A DNA stretch of 64,000 nucleotides, from NCBI GenBank assembly GCA_050247075.1, contig JBFWUW010000017.1:35494-99493 (forward strand), given 5' to 3'. Positions within the stretch are counted from its first letter, which is position 1; every line of letters begins with the position of its first letter. Source of the DNA: JBFWUW01 sp050247075 (GTDB lineage: Bacteria; Planctomycetota; Planctomycetia; Pirellulales; JBFWUW01). The notes under the pieces are model-generated. The model did no database searches and was not told the DNA's origin. It saw only the letters and a program-made list of their open reading frames with translations. Below, in pieces: positions 37,063-45,946 of the stretch. The position numbers and the translations under genes are program-made.

Positions 37063-38754
37063 TTACCGGACATCCCGGACGGCCGATTGGCGTGTGGGCT
37101 CGAGAATTTCGGCTAGTGGAATTTTCTCGAAGACGAGATGAGATTGGCTCCCTTCGTACACGATTCCGATGGAATCGTTATCCACCCGCGTCAGGCTTGG
37201 GTAACCCGCACCGAGACCTTCGTCTAACAACAGATGATGCGATTCCGGCCAGGTGTGGCCTTCATCGAAGCTGACTTGGATCGTATGGTTCTTGCGGCCT
37301 TGTTGCGTGTGGGGGTTCGCGAAGAGCAGGAGGTGCTTCTTTTCGCCAGCCTGTTCGTAGTCAACCCGCAACAGACTGCCGTTGCAATTCGGTTCGATGA
37401 GCGTGTCGCGGCTGGTGGCGTGTGGATGCCACGTCTGTCCGAGATCGTTGGTGACGACCACCGCCCGGAAGCGTTCGTGATTGTTGCGAATATTTAGCAT
37501 GATCCACCCGTTACCCAGTTGCACCGCCTGACATTCATTGCCGCCGCTGTAGCCTGGCTTGCCGACGGTCCATGTGGCACCGTGATCGCGGCTGATCATC
37601 AGCGATGCGAAAGCCCCTAGTCTCTCTCGGCTCATGCGTCCCTGAACGGGCATGACGAGTGTACCGTCCGGCAGAGTGATGCCGGCCTGCGGCGAAGGAG
37701 CCAGCAGCCACCACGACTCTTGCTTCAGCTTACGAGTCAGATTTTCGGGCTTGGACCATGTCAGGCCATCGTCCCGGGAACGGACCATCATGAACTGGGC
37801 GGTTCTGCCGATCTCAAATCCCGCTTCGGAGCCGTCATCGACCCACTGATGCTTGCCGGGCTTGCCGTTCATCCAGAGCGCGAAGCAGAATATCTCGCCG
37901 GTCTGGTTATCAACGATGAGGCCAGGATCGCTGCAACCGTTTTGTTCCTGAGGCAGGCCGCCAAACTCGCCCATGTCCATGATCACGCGCACCGGTTCCC
38001 AGGTCTGGCCACCGTCCGTGCTACGGCTGAGTCCGATGTCGATATCTTCCTGCAAATCGCGGCCCATCCGCCGCCGCATGTCGTACGCGGCAAGCAACGT
38101 TCCTTTGGGCGTTGACGCCAATACAGGAATGCGATACGTGTGGACGCCATCGTCGTTGTGCTTTCGCAAAGCGACGCCGATTCGATGCCGCACGTCCGGC
38201 GATCGATCATCGGGGATGACTTTTCCGGCCGTTGTCACGACCGACGGACATGCGGCGGCAATTGCGTGGCGCAGGTCGGCCTTGGCCTGCAAGCGGCATG
38301 AAAGCCAGAACACGTTTTTACCAGCTTGCAACGGCCGATCGAGTTGAAACATGATTTCGGCCGCGGGCTTCGCCGATTCGCCCAATAGCGTGGTCGGTGA
38401 AAAGGCTTCCTTGTCTCCAGAATCGAAGAGGGATAGTGAATCGAGGTCGCCCAGGTCGTCGGTGCCGGCGAGGTTGAAAACCAGGGAACTCAGCCGCGAT
38501 TCGACACCTTCCGCAACCTCGACGACAACACGCATCAATGGTCCGTGTTCGTTGCGGATCAACACGGGATGGACGGGACGCGTGACCGTGGCGGTCAGCC
38601 CTTTGGCTGCTTCCTGGCCACGCAGGATGTTCCCACAGATGCATGTTGCCACCGCCAGGCTCGTCAGCCACAACAGCAACCAGTCCTTGAGCCTGCACGA
38701 CGAAGTGAAACGCGTGAAGTGACTGCAAGATCTCGCGAGTATAGAAGTTGTCAT
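37063..38754 (-). CDS. Exo-alpha-sialidase (BNR repeat protein)
   Basis: 563 residues from the ATG at 38754 (MTTSILARSC); the longer frame upstream is not signal-like. A signal or anchor (WLLLWLTSLAVATCICG) leads to an N-terminal domain (90-235) of the kind found in secreted sialidases. The catalytic six-bladed propeller begins with the arginine motif TYRIP. Asp boxes are clear: STDGGQTW, SRDDGLTW, SRDHGATW, TNDLGQTW and SFDEGHTW. The enzyme should remove terminal sialic acid or a related nonulosonate from glycans outside the cytoplasm. No sialate catabolism genes are near. Confidence 0.9.
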   Translation of the reverse strand: MTTSILARSCSHFTRFTSSCRLKDWLLLWLTSLAVATCICGNILRGQEAAKGLTATVTRPVHPVLIRNEHGPLMRVVVEVAEGVESRLSSLVFNLAGTDDLGDLDSLSLFDSGDKEAFSPTTLLGESAKPAAEIMFQLDRPLQAGKNVFWLSCRLQAKADLRHAIAAACPSVVTTAGKVIPDDRSPDVRHRIGVALRKHNDDGVHTYRIPVLASTPKGTLLAAYDMRRRMGRDLQEDIDIGLSRSTDGGQTWEPVRVIMDMGEFGGLPQEQNGCSDPGLIVDNQTGEIFCFALWMNGKPGKHQWVDDGSEAGFEIGRTAQFMMVRSRDDGLTWSKPENLTRKLKQESWWLLAPSPQAGITLPDGTLVMPVQGRMSRERLGAFASLMISRDHGATWTVGKPGYSGGNECQAVQLGNGWIMLNIRNNHERFRAVVVTNDLGQTWHPHATSRDTLIEPNCNGSLLRVDYEQAGEKKHLLLFANPHTQQGRKNHTIQVSFDEGHTWPESHHLLLDEGLGAGYPSLTRVDNDSIGIVYEGSQSHLVFEKIPLAEILEPTRQSAVRDVR

Positions 38755-38930
38755 GAGTTCACTCTGCTTGACGTCATGGCGCTTGTAGGTGGAACGGTAT
38801 ATCAACTCGCGACCAATGAAACCGCACTTTGAGCCGCCCCCGGCGTGGCGTTGTTGTCCAAGAGACTGGCATGTTTGAGTTGGCCGGCGACCGCTTGGCA
38901 GAACAGCGCTTGCCCGGGATGACACTTCGT

Positions 38931-38952
38931 TCCCAGGCAATATTACCTGGGA
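38931..38952. repeat. Perfect 7-base inverted repeat
   Basis: TCCCAGG, eight-base AT-rich spacer CAATATTA, CCTGGGA. It lacks a T-run, so an operator is as likely as a terminator. Confidence 0.5.
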
Positions 38953-39048
38953 GTTGTTAGTCCAACAAAGCGATGTTCCACCATCATGGCACTACAACTT
39001 GATCGTAGTCCTAGCCACCCGATGCCGAAACGGCACCCGCGCGTCGTT

Positions 39049-39090
39049 CAACACTCGACATTCGATATTCGGCACTCACCACTCCGCCTT
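39049..39090. repeat. Dispersed simple motif with TTCGATATTCGGCA
   Basis: Just beyond the DUF1501 stop, ACACTCGACATTCGATATT continues as CGGCACTCACC with a short period of about 9-10 bases. The 14-mer TTCGATATTCGGCA (39061-39074) recurs inside pabB at 53844-53857. Confidence 0.5.
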
Positions 39091-39093
39091 CCC

Positions 39094-40596
39094 CTACGCC
39101 AGCACCTTCTTCAACACTTCGCCCCGCACGCCCGTCAGGCGTTGGTCGAAGCCTTGATAGAAGTAAGTCAAGGCCGTGTGGTCCAGGCCCAGCAGATGCA
39201 AAATGGTGGCGTGGAAGTCGGAGACGTGGCAGCGGTCTTCCACCGCTTTGAAGCCCAACTCGTCGGTCGCGCCGATCGCCTGGCCCCCTTGCACGCCGGC
39301 ACCCGCCAGCCACATACTAAACCCGTGCGGGTTGTGGTCGCGGCCTGGCTTGCCGACTCCTTCGCTGGTGGGCGTGCGGCCAAATTCGCCTCCCCAGATG
39401 AGCAGCGTTTCGTCCCACAGGCCGGTCGATTTCAGGTCTTGCATCAAAGCGGCGATGGGCCGGTCGGTCTCGGCGGCGTGCAGTTTGTGGTTGCTAATGC
39501 AGTCGTTGTGGCCGTCCCAGGTGTCTTCAATATGTCCGCCGCCGGAGTATAGCTGGATGAAGCGGACTCCTTTCTCCAGCAGCCGACGCGTTATCAGGCA
39601 CTTGCGGCCAAAGTCGGCGGTGACTTTTTCGTTCAGCCCGTAACGCTCGCGGGTGGCGGCGTCCTCGCGTTCGACATCGACGACCTCGGCGGCGGAGCTT
39701 TGCATGCGATAGGCCAGTTCGTACGATTGAATCCGCGCGGCCAGTTCGCTATCGCCCGGCCGCGATTGCAGATGCTGCTCGTTCAATTGCTTCAGGAGAT
39801 CGAGGCCAGCCCGTTGGCCGCGGTCGCTGGTTCCCGCCGGCGTGGCCAGATCGAGCAGAGGCGTACCCTGGCCGCGAAACAACGTCCCTTGGTAAGCGGC
39901 CGGCATGAAGCCGGCACTCCAGTTGGAGGCTCCGCTGATCGGTCCGCCTCGCGGGTCGGTCATCACGACAAAGTTAGGGAGATCGGCCGTTTCCGTCCCC
40001 AGCCCGTAACTTAGCCAAGAGCCGAGGGCCGGCTTGCCCAGCAGCACGCTGCCGGAATTCATCTGCAAACAGCCAGAGGCATGGGCCGCGGTGTCGGTAT
40101 GCAGCGAACGGATCACGCACAGGTCGTCGGCGAACTTGGAGGTGTGCGGAAACAGATTGCTGATCGGCAGCCCGCTCTCTCCGTGGTTGCTGAAAGCGAA
40201 GGGGGACTTCATCAAATGGCCGATCGGGCGGCCATTGCTGCCGACGGAAGCATCTCCTTGGTAAGGTTCTCCGTCGTGCTTGTCGAGTTCGGGCTTGGGG
40301 TCGAAGGTATCGACGTGGCTCGGCGCGCCGTTCATGAACAAGAACACGGCATGCTTGGCCTTGGCGGCAAAATGCGGCGGCTTGGGGTCGAGCAGATAGG
40401 GTGCTGACGAAGGTTCCGCGGCCGCGTTTCCGTTCGCCTCGGCCGCCAGCCCATGCCGGGTAAAGAAACCGTCTCGCGACAGCAGGTCGATCAATGCCAA
40501 GCCGGCAAACCCGCCCCCGACCTGCCAGAGAAACTCTCGGCGCGTGCGATGGCAAGGGGTGAGGTTGGGTTGGTAGCGTTGGATTGGCTGGGGCAT
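39094..40596 (-). CDS. DUF1501 protein, Tat-exported sulfatase-like fold
   Basis: 500 residues. The N-terminus has a twin-arginine signal (TRREFLWQVGGGFAG). The alkaline-phosphatase/sulfatase-like DUF1501 core is marked by FLFMNGAPSHVDTFDPKPEL, GGEFGRTP, GRDHNPHGFSMWLAG and the C-terminal FHATILHLLGLD. Family members are abundant in planctomycetes and are normally encoded beside a DUF1549/DUF1553 protein; the activity is not established. Here the expected partner lies 0.8 kb upstream, separated by two small genes. Confidence 0.92.
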   Translation of the reverse strand: MPQPIQRYQPNLTPCHRTRREFLWQVGGGFAGLALIDLLSRDGFFTRHGLAAEANGNAAAEPSSAPYLLDPKPPHFAAKAKHAVFLFMNGAPSHVDTFDPKPELDKHDGEPYQGDASVGSNGRPIGHLMKSPFAFSNHGESGLPISNLFPHTSKFADDLCVIRSLHTDTAAHASGCLQMNSGSVLLGKPALGSWLSYGLGTETADLPNFVVMTDPRGGPISGASNWSAGFMPAAYQGTLFRGQGTPLLDLATPAGTSDRGQRAGLDLLKQLNEQHLQSRPGDSELAARIQSYELAYRMQSSAAEVVDVEREDAATRERYGLNEKVTADFGRKCLITRRLLEKGVRFIQLYSGGGHIEDTWDGHNDCISNHKLHAAETDRPIAALMQDLKSTGLWDETLLIWGGEFGRTPTSEGVGKPGRDHNPHGFSMWLAGAGVQGGQAIGATDELGFKAVEDRCHVSDFHATILHLLGLDHTALTYFYQGFDQRLTGVRGEVLKKVLA

Positions 40597-40664
40597 GGTG
40601 GCGTTTACGTTAGCGAAGTGCGGACCAGGGCTTTAAGACGAGTTCGTCGCGTCGGCGAGCGCAC

Positions 40665-40976
40665 TCAAAGGGCGGAAGGGCTGGGATGTTCAAATTCGCG
40701 ATTCATCATGGATGCGTCGAGTTCTTCTGGTGTCAGCAAGAGCAGCACCGTAATATCCGACTGCGTCTCTTCGGGAAGCGTCCGAATCACTGCCCGTACC
40801 AGCCGATCGCGATCGGATTTGGTCTTGTCCTCGAACATGGCATGGACGATCCGAATGCGAATAGAGGCCGAGTTATAGCGGTAGGCGCGAGGCGGCCATT
40901 CCTCGGGATAACCAGGAAAACGCTCGGCCAACAAGCGTTCGATGACTTTGGTTTCCTTGGTGCTTCGGGTCGCCAT
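40665..40976 (-). CDS. Small partner of the HEPN protein, possibly BolA-like
   Basis: 103 residues; the ATG at 40976 has GGAGG at the right distance, so the longer frame is not used. It follows the HEPN stop codon by two bases and is surely co-translated. The sequence runs ETKVIERLLAERFPG, then SIRIRIVHAMFEDKTKSDRD and RLVRAVIRTL, ending LLLLTPEELDAS. The order short helix, strand, VxxxFEdKxxxxRxRLV, strand, TPEEL resembles BolA by eye, but BolA's conserved His is lacking, so this is only a suggestion. No nucleotidyltransferase (MNT) motif is present. An antitoxin or accessory role for the HEPN protein is inferred. Confidence 0.8.
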   Translation of the reverse strand: MATRSTKETKVIERLLAERFPGYPEEWPPRAYRYNSASIRIRIVHAMFEDKTKSDRDRLVRAVIRTLPEETQSDITVLLLLTPEELDASMMNREFEHPSPSAL

Positions 40977-40978
40977 TT

Positions 40979-41392
40979 CTAATCCTCCCTTGCCCATTTC
41001 CAGATTTGTTGAGTTGCGTTCATAAACGTCTGAGCATCCGCGGGGGCCACCGTTCCAACCTGATAGCGCAAATCGGTCGACCACCAGGTAACGACTTGCA
41101 GCTTCTCGGCCACGCTACTAGGAAACGAGCAGCGGCAGTCCTTCAACAACTTCTTCAAATACTCAAAATCGTGCCCCTTGGCACCCACTTTCGTGAGACG
41201 GTCCATCATGGTTTCATGTTTGCTACCAGGAGTGCGCCGCAGGATCAGTGCCTTCATGGCGCATTCCACGGAGTAACCCGCCAGGTAGACCGATTCCAGG
41301 AAAAAGTGGTGCTGCAATAATAGCCCAGCAGCGGTCAATCGCTGGCCGGCGATTCGTTCAAACAAGCGGATGTCCTTGGCACGATCGGACAA
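40979..41392 (-). CDS. HEPN domain protein
   Basis: 137 residues. The only start with a ribosome site is TTG at 41392 (GGAGG ten bases upstream; an in-frame TGA is just before it). The helical bundle has the HEPN signature FLESVYLAGYSVECAMKALIL and a later TDLRYQVG. The RxxxxH ribonuclease motif of toxin HEPNs is not evident, so nuclease activity is uncertain. The gene and its small partner sit inside the DUF1549/DUF1553-DUF1501 operon, 33 bases after the former, all on one strand. HEPN pairs commonly act in toxin-antitoxin or abortive-infection systems. Confidence 0.85.
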   Translation of the reverse strand: MSDRAKDIRLFERIAGQRLTAAGLLLQHHFFLESVYLAGYSVECAMKALILRRTPGSKHETMMDRLTKVGAKGHDFEYLKKLLKDCRCSFPSSVAEKLQVVTWWSTDLRYQVGTVAPADAQTFMNATQQIWKWARED

Positions 41393-41425
41393 TGTTCACA
41401 AGCCTCCGCGATGTCAACGATAACT

Positions 41426-43732
41426 TCAATCACAATACACAAACTCGTTCAAGTTAAATATCACCCGGCACAATTGCACCAGGGCCTGGTAGTTGGCAGC
41501 CCGCTCATCCTGCGGCGTGCCAGCCGTTGCCGCTTCATCCGCTAGTTGCTGGGCTTGTTCCGTCAAGAATTGTTGCATGGCGGTGCGTTCCGCGTCGGTC
41601 GGCGGACGGCACAGGGCTAGCTGATAGGCCAGGTCGATGCGCGAGCCGGAGTCGGCGTCTGCCTCCACTAGCAACCGATCGGCCAGGTAGCCTGCCTGCC
41701 GATTGACAAAGTCGCCGTTGTAAAGCGACAAGGCTTGTGGTGCCACGCTGGTCACCACGCGCTGGGGCGCGGTGCGGGCCGTGTCGCAAAAGTCGAGCAC
41801 GTCGATCATCGGCACGACCAGCGAGCGCTTGACGAAAGCGTAGATCGTCCTGCGCGAGGCGTCATCCTCGTTGAACGCTGGCCAAACGGTGCCGGGATCG
41901 CTACTGCCGGCCAAGGCATCGGCCGGTACCTGGGGAAACATGCTCGGTCCGAACAGCTTGGGATTCAACCGGCCGCTGACCGCCAAAATCGAGTCGCGAA
42001 TCGCTTCAGCCTCCAAGCGGCGATACGGTACGCGCCACAACAACCGGGTTTGGGGATCGACTGCGCCGTATTCGGCGTTCCAGCCCTTACTCATGCGATA
42101 CGTGTTGCTGGCCATGATCAGGCGGTGCAGTTTCTTTAGCGACCAACCGGCGTCGTGGACAAACCAATCGGCTAGCCAGTCGAGCAGTTTGGGGTGGGTT
42201 GGAGCCTCGCCCATCACGCCAAAATCGCTGGGCGTGCGGACCAGCCCTTCGCCAAAATGAAACTGCCAAACGCGGTTGACGATCACCCGGGCGGTTAGCG
42301 GATTGTCCGGGCTGGCAATCCAACGGGCCAGCTTCAATCGACGCTGGCTGGTGGCGGCTCCCTGGTCGAGTACGGAAAAGTCGGGCTGCGTCGGCACCAG
42401 CACCGTCGGCAAGCCCGGCTGCACCTGGGGACCAGGCCGGGCGGCTTTGCCGCGTATCAGCAAATGGGTTGGCCTTGGTTGCGTGGTTTTTTCGACCATG
42501 AAATAGCCGCGAATCAATTTCGGTCCGCTGGCGACAAGTGCCGCGATTTGCTTCTCGCGTTCCAGCTTGAGTTGCAATGTTTCCGTCGGCAGCCAGGCGG
42601 CAAAGCTTTCGGCAAAGGCTTGCTCGTGCTGGCGAACCAGTTCGTTCTGTTCGGGCGAGCGTTCGATGATGGGCTTGGCGAACGCCGCCAGCACGTCGGC
42701 TGGCAACTCTTGGGGGTTGTCCTTGAAGAACTCCGCCATGGCGGCATCCTCGGCCGCGCGGACTTCCGCCTTGAGCGATTCAATCCGTTTCTCGTGCGCC
42801 CGCAACTCGTCGATCTGTTCGGGCGTGCCGACCAGCTCGTCGAGTTCCATGCGTCCAGCGCGGGGCCGTTCCAGGCCATTGAAGACCGCCATCAGGCGGT
42901 AATAGTCGTGCCGGGTAAGGGGTTCAAACTTGTGGTCGTGGCAACGGGCACAGGCCAGCGTCAGTCCCAGAAAGGCTTGCGACGTGGTATTGATAATGTC
43001 ATCCAACTGCTCAAAACGGTCTTCGGCCGGGTCGGCCGGTTCGTCATCCCAAGGACCAAGCCGGTAGTAACCGGTCGCGATCAGCGCATCGGGCGAGGCC
43101 CCCGGCAACTCGTCGCCGGCCAGTTGTTCCAGAACGAATTGGTCGAAGGGCATATCGGTCATCAATGCACGAATGACCCAATCGCGATAGCGCCAGACAT
43201 TGGGCTTCGCGCCGTCTCGTTCATAGCCGTTGCTGTCGGCGTATCGCACCTGGTCCAACCAATGCCTGGCCCAGCGCTCGGCATATTGGGGCCGATTGAG
43301 CAGCTTATTGACCAACTGGTCGAAAGCGTCGGGAGAATGGTCGGTGGCAAACTCCCGCTGAACATCCAGCGGCGGCGGCATGCCGATCAGGTCGAGATAG
43401 ACCCGCCGCAACAGTGACTTTGGTGCGGCCGGCGGATTGGGCCGCCAACCCTTGACTTCCAGCCGGGACAGCACGAATTGGTCAATTGGATTGCGGCACC
43501 AGGCGTTGTCTTGCACGGCTGGCGGTTCTGGCCGCGCGACCGGCTGAAATGCCCAATGGCCGCGGTCATGTTCCGATATCTTGGCGTCGATGGCCGCCAG
43601 ATCGAGCGTTTCATCGGGAGATTCAGCTTGGGCCGCCGCCACAATCCAGGAGACAGAGGCCACCATGAAGATGGCCAGCCTTCGGACCGCGCGCAACCCC
43701 TGGCGAGCGTGGCAATTCACGAAATGCCTCAT
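41426..43732 (-). CDS. DUF1549/DUF1553 domain protein (PSD1-type)
   Basis: 768 residues with an N-terminal signal (VASVSWIVAAAQA). DUF1549 covers about 80-290 (LLRRVYLDLIGMPP, ERWARHWLDQVRYADSNGYE, LEQLAGDELPG) and includes the CARCHDHKFEPL haem-like Cys-x2-Cys-His motif. DUF1553 covers about 475-740 (IVNRVWQFHFGEGLVRTPSDFG, FGPSMFPQVP, RAAPQRV-type end). The separate N-terminal planctomycete cytochrome c domain seen in many relatives is absent. The function of the family is unproven. It heads the four-gene minus-strand unit ending in DUF1501. Confidence 0.92.
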   Translation of the reverse strand: MRHFVNCHARQGLRAVRRLAIFMVASVSWIVAAAQAESPDETLDLAAIDAKISEHDRGHWAFQPVARPEPPAVQDNAWCRNPIDQFVLSRLEVKGWRPNPPAAPKSLLRRVYLDLIGMPPPLDVQREFATDHSPDAFDQLVNKLLNRPQYAERWARHWLDQVRYADSNGYERDGAKPNVWRYRDWVIRALMTDMPFDQFVLEQLAGDELPGASPDALIATGYYRLGPWDDEPADPAEDRFEQLDDIINTTSQAFLGLTLACARCHDHKFEPLTRHDYYRLMAVFNGLERPRAGRMELDELVGTPEQIDELRAHEKRIESLKAEVRAAEDAAMAEFFKDNPQELPADVLAAFAKPIIERSPEQNELVRQHEQAFAESFAAWLPTETLQLKLEREKQIAALVASGPKLIRGYFMVEKTTQPRPTHLLIRGKAARPGPQVQPGLPTVLVPTQPDFSVLDQGAATSQRRLKLARWIASPDNPLTARVIVNRVWQFHFGEGLVRTPSDFGVMGEAPTHPKLLDWLADWFVHDAGWSLKKLHRLIMASNTYRMSKGWNAEYGAVDPQTRLLWRVPYRRLEAEAIRDSILAVSGRLNPKLFGPSMFPQVPADALAGSSDPGTVWPAFNEDDASRRTIYAFVKRSLVVPMIDVLDFCDTARTAPQRVVTSVAPQALSLYNGDFVNRQAGYLADRLLVEADADSGSRIDLAYQLALCRPPTDAERTAMQQFLTEQAQQLADEAATAGTPQDERAANYQALVQLCRVIFNLNEFVYCD

Positions 43733-43945
43733 GGCCGATCAAACTCCCTGGTGTAAATACCTTCTTCATTCTACGCCGCGCGGAGCAACGCCCATGCTGA
43801 ATATACCGGATATGGCGGCAATTCCAGCGGAATCAGGGAATTGACCAGTGAGGAATACCGGGTGACGAGTGACCTGCGAGGAAACCAACGTGGATGGTTG
43901 GGCCATTCGCTTCGCAGGCCAGATCCAGGGCCCAAGCCGTTTCAG

Positions 43946-43977
43946 CCTTCATCCTTCCGCCTTCATCCTTTCCTTCC
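43946..43977 (+). repeat. Dispersed pyrimidine-rich repeat (TTCATCCTTYCGCCTTC)
   Basis: TTCATCCTTCCGCCTTC is followed by a partial second unit, TTCATCCTTTCC. Related copies lie at 49979-49996 (minus) and 51806-51822 (plus). Confidence 0.65.
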
Positions 43978-44003
43978 TCTCCCCTTTTCCGCATAAAAAT
44001 TCT

Positions 44004-44032
44004 TTGATCTATTGCCGCGGATTTGGTAGACT
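44004..44032 (+). promoter_or_regulatory. Candidate sigma-70 promoter for the DUF1501 gene
   Basis: TTGATC, a 17-base spacer, then TAGACT (4 of 6 matches in each box), about 65 bases before the start codon. Confidence 0.3.
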
Positions 44033-44096
44033 GCCCCTCGAACGGCTGAGTCGTTGTCGTCCCCCTTGTTTACACAAGCGAATAAAGGATGCGGCC

Positions 44097-45395
44097 ATGT
44101 TGACCATCTCCGGAAGTCACCAGCGGTTTTGTGATGGGCTCTCGCGACGACAATTCATGCAAGTCGGTGCCTTGGGCATTGGCGGGCTGACCTTGGCCGA
44201 TATGTTACGGGCGGACGAACAGGCCGGCGGCCACGCCAAGCGCCGTTCGATCATCAACATCTGCCTGCCGGGCGGTCCATCACACATGGACACGTTCGAT
44301 CTCAAGCCACAAGCCCCCGCTGAATTCCGCGGGCTGTTTCAACCAATCGCCACCAACGTTTATGGCGTAGAGATTTGCGAGCATCTGCCCGGCATGGCCA
44401 AGAATATGGACAAGCTGGCGATCATTCGCTCGATTTCCGATTTCGCCAACGAGCACGACCATAGCCAGTCCGATTCGGGTTGGTCGGTAACCTCCTTGCG
44501 GTCAATGGGGGGCCGCCCCAGTTTGGGTTCGGTCGTCAGCCGCTTGCACGGATCGGGCAATTCGTCGGCACCTCCATTCGTGCAACTAGCCGGCACGAGC
44601 CGGCCCGGTTTCTTGGGACCAGTCTACCAGCCCTATCGGCCAGACGGCCCAGGCCGCGCGAATCTATCCTTGCCAAGCGGCCTGACCCAAGATCGTCTCG
44701 AAAATCGTAACGATCTGCTGGGTGGGTTGGACAAACTTCGTCGCGAGCTCGATTTGAGCGGCGCCATGAATGCCATGGATTCCTTCAATCGTCGCGCGGT
44801 CGATGTGATTACTTCCAGTGCATTGGCCCGCGCCTTCGACGTGACCAAAGAAGATCCCCGCATTCGTGAGCGGTACGGCCTGCGCGAGCAGACCCGCCAC
44901 GGCGACAACGGCAATTTCCTGCTAGCCCGTCGCTTGATTGAAGAAGGTGTCCGCTGCGTGAGCATGCATTGGGGTGGTTGGGACACGCACGGTAATAACT
45001 TTGGCCATCTGCAGACCCAATTGCCAGAACTTGATCGGGGCGTCTCCGCCTTGCTTGAGGATCTCGACAGCCGCGGCATGCTGGAAAGCACGATGATCCT
45101 GATTTCCGGCGAGTTCGGCCGCACGCCCCGCGTTAACGGCGGTGCCGGGCGCGACCACTGGAATCAGGCGGGCTTTGTGGTGGTGGGGGGCGGCGGCCTG
45201 CGTACCGGCCAAGCTATCGGCTCGACCAACCGCCTGGGCGAGCAGCCTGTCGATCGGCCTGTCCATCTCCAAGAGGTGTTTGCCGCTATCTACCGCCAAC
45301 TCGGCATCGACCCGGCCGGCACGACGTTGATCGACCCCAATGGCCGCCCGCAGTACCTTGTTGATTTCCGCGAGCCGCTGAGCGAGTTGGTGTAG
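44097..45395 (+). CDS. DUF1501 protein (second copy)
   Basis: 432 residues from the ATG at 44097, supported by AAAGGA upstream; the longer frame runs through a dispersed repeat and is not coding. The N-terminus has a Tat-like SRRQFMQVGALGIGG. DUF1501 core motifs: NICLPGGPSHMDTFDLKP, ISGEFGRTPRVN, GRDHWNQAGFVVVGGG, VFAAIYRQLGID. It is about 70 residues shorter than the first DUF1501 protein and clearly diverged from it. It is divergent from the DUF1549/DUF1553 gene, with which it could also be paired. Confidence 0.92.
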   Translation: MLTISGSHQRFCDGLSRRQFMQVGALGIGGLTLADMLRADEQAGGHAKRRSIINICLPGGPSHMDTFDLKPQAPAEFRGLFQPIATNVYGVEICEHLPGMAKNMDKLAIIRSISDFANEHDHSQSDSGWSVTSLRSMGGRPSLGSVVSRLHGSGNSSAPPFVQLAGTSRPGFLGPVYQPYRPDGPGRANLSLPSGLTQDRLENRNDLLGGLDKLRRELDLSGAMNAMDSFNRRAVDVITSSALARAFDVTKEDPRIRERYGLREQTRHGDNGNFLLARRLIEEGVRCVSMHWGGWDTHGNNFGHLQTQLPELDRGVSALLEDLDSRGMLESTMILISGEFGRTPRVNGGAGRDHWNQAGFVVVGGGGLRTGQAIGSTNRLGEQPVDRPVHLQEVFAAIYRQLGIDPAGTTLIDPNGRPQYLVDFREPLSELV

Positions 45396-45407
45396 AACAG
45401 TTACGGC

Positions 45408-45875
45408 CTATCGCGCATCGCCCCATTGGCGCTGCGCTTCGTAAACCGCCACAGCCACGCTGTTGGATAGGTTCAGGCTGCGGACTTGCGGCTTGATCGG
45501 AATCCTTAGCGTGCGCTCGGCGTGTTCCTCTAACAATGGGGCGGGCAATCCGCGCGATTCGCTGCCGAAGACCAGTACGTCGCCACGTTGGTAAGCGGCG
45601 CTGGTGTAATTCTGCGCTGCGGTTTTGGTAAACAGCCAGGCAGGAGTGTTGGGCAGTTTCTCTAGTAGTGCCGGCCAGTCTTCGACTACCTCCCACACCA
45701 AGTGTTCCCAATAGTCCAGGCCCGCGCGGCGCAAGTAGTAGTCGTCCACGCGAAAGCCCAACGGCCGGACCAGCCACAACTTGGCCCCCACGGCCACGCA
45801 CGTCCGCCCCACTGCCCCCGTGTTGTGCGGTATCTCGGGCTGATACAAGACGACATGCAAGACAGGGTCGTACAT
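45408..45875 (-). CDS. trmL: tRNA (cytidine(34)-2'-O)-methyltransferase
   Basis: 155 residues from the ATG at 45875 (MYDPVLHVVLYQPEIPHNTG), exactly the TrmL length; the extended frame upstream is not needed. SPOUT knot motifs are present: PEIPHNTGAVGRTCVAVGA near the start, FGSESRGLP in the middle and IPIKPQVRSLNLSNSVAVAVYE at the end. The enzyme methylates the wobble ribose of tRNA-Leu anticodons in the cytoplasm with S-adenosylmethionine. Its stop faces the DUF1501 stop with 12 bases between. Confidence 0.95.
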   Translation of the reverse strand: MYDPVLHVVLYQPEIPHNTGAVGRTCVAVGAKLWLVRPLGFRVDDYYLRRAGLDYWEHLVWEVVEDWPALLEKLPNTPAWLFTKTAAQNYTSAAYQRGDVLVFGSESRGLPAPLLEEHAERTLRIPIKPQVRSLNLSNSVAVAVYEAQRQWGDAR

Positions 45876-45946
45876 CGTGCGTTCGTTGGCACCTAACAGA
45901 GTTGTAACAAGAACCCGCGCGGCCTTTGACCGATGAGAAAAGTATA

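Larger units (their letters stand above)
38755..39093. other. Intergenic region of 339 bases with a hairpin and a dispersed repeat
   Basis: No gene is seen. A perfect hairpin TCCCAGG/CCTGGGA spans 38931-38952, and a simple-sequence motif related to one in pabB lies at 39049-39090. Confidence 0.6.
43733..44096. other. Divergent intergenic region of 364 bases
   Basis: Contains a pyrimidine-rich dispersed repeat (43946-43977) and a possible promoter for the plus-strand DUF1501 gene. No gene seen. Confidence 0.6.

Noticed and set aside
40665..41392. Classical MNT-HEPN toxin-antitoxin pair
   Set aside because: The partner lacks the GSxxxGxxxxxSDxD nucleotidyltransferase motif.
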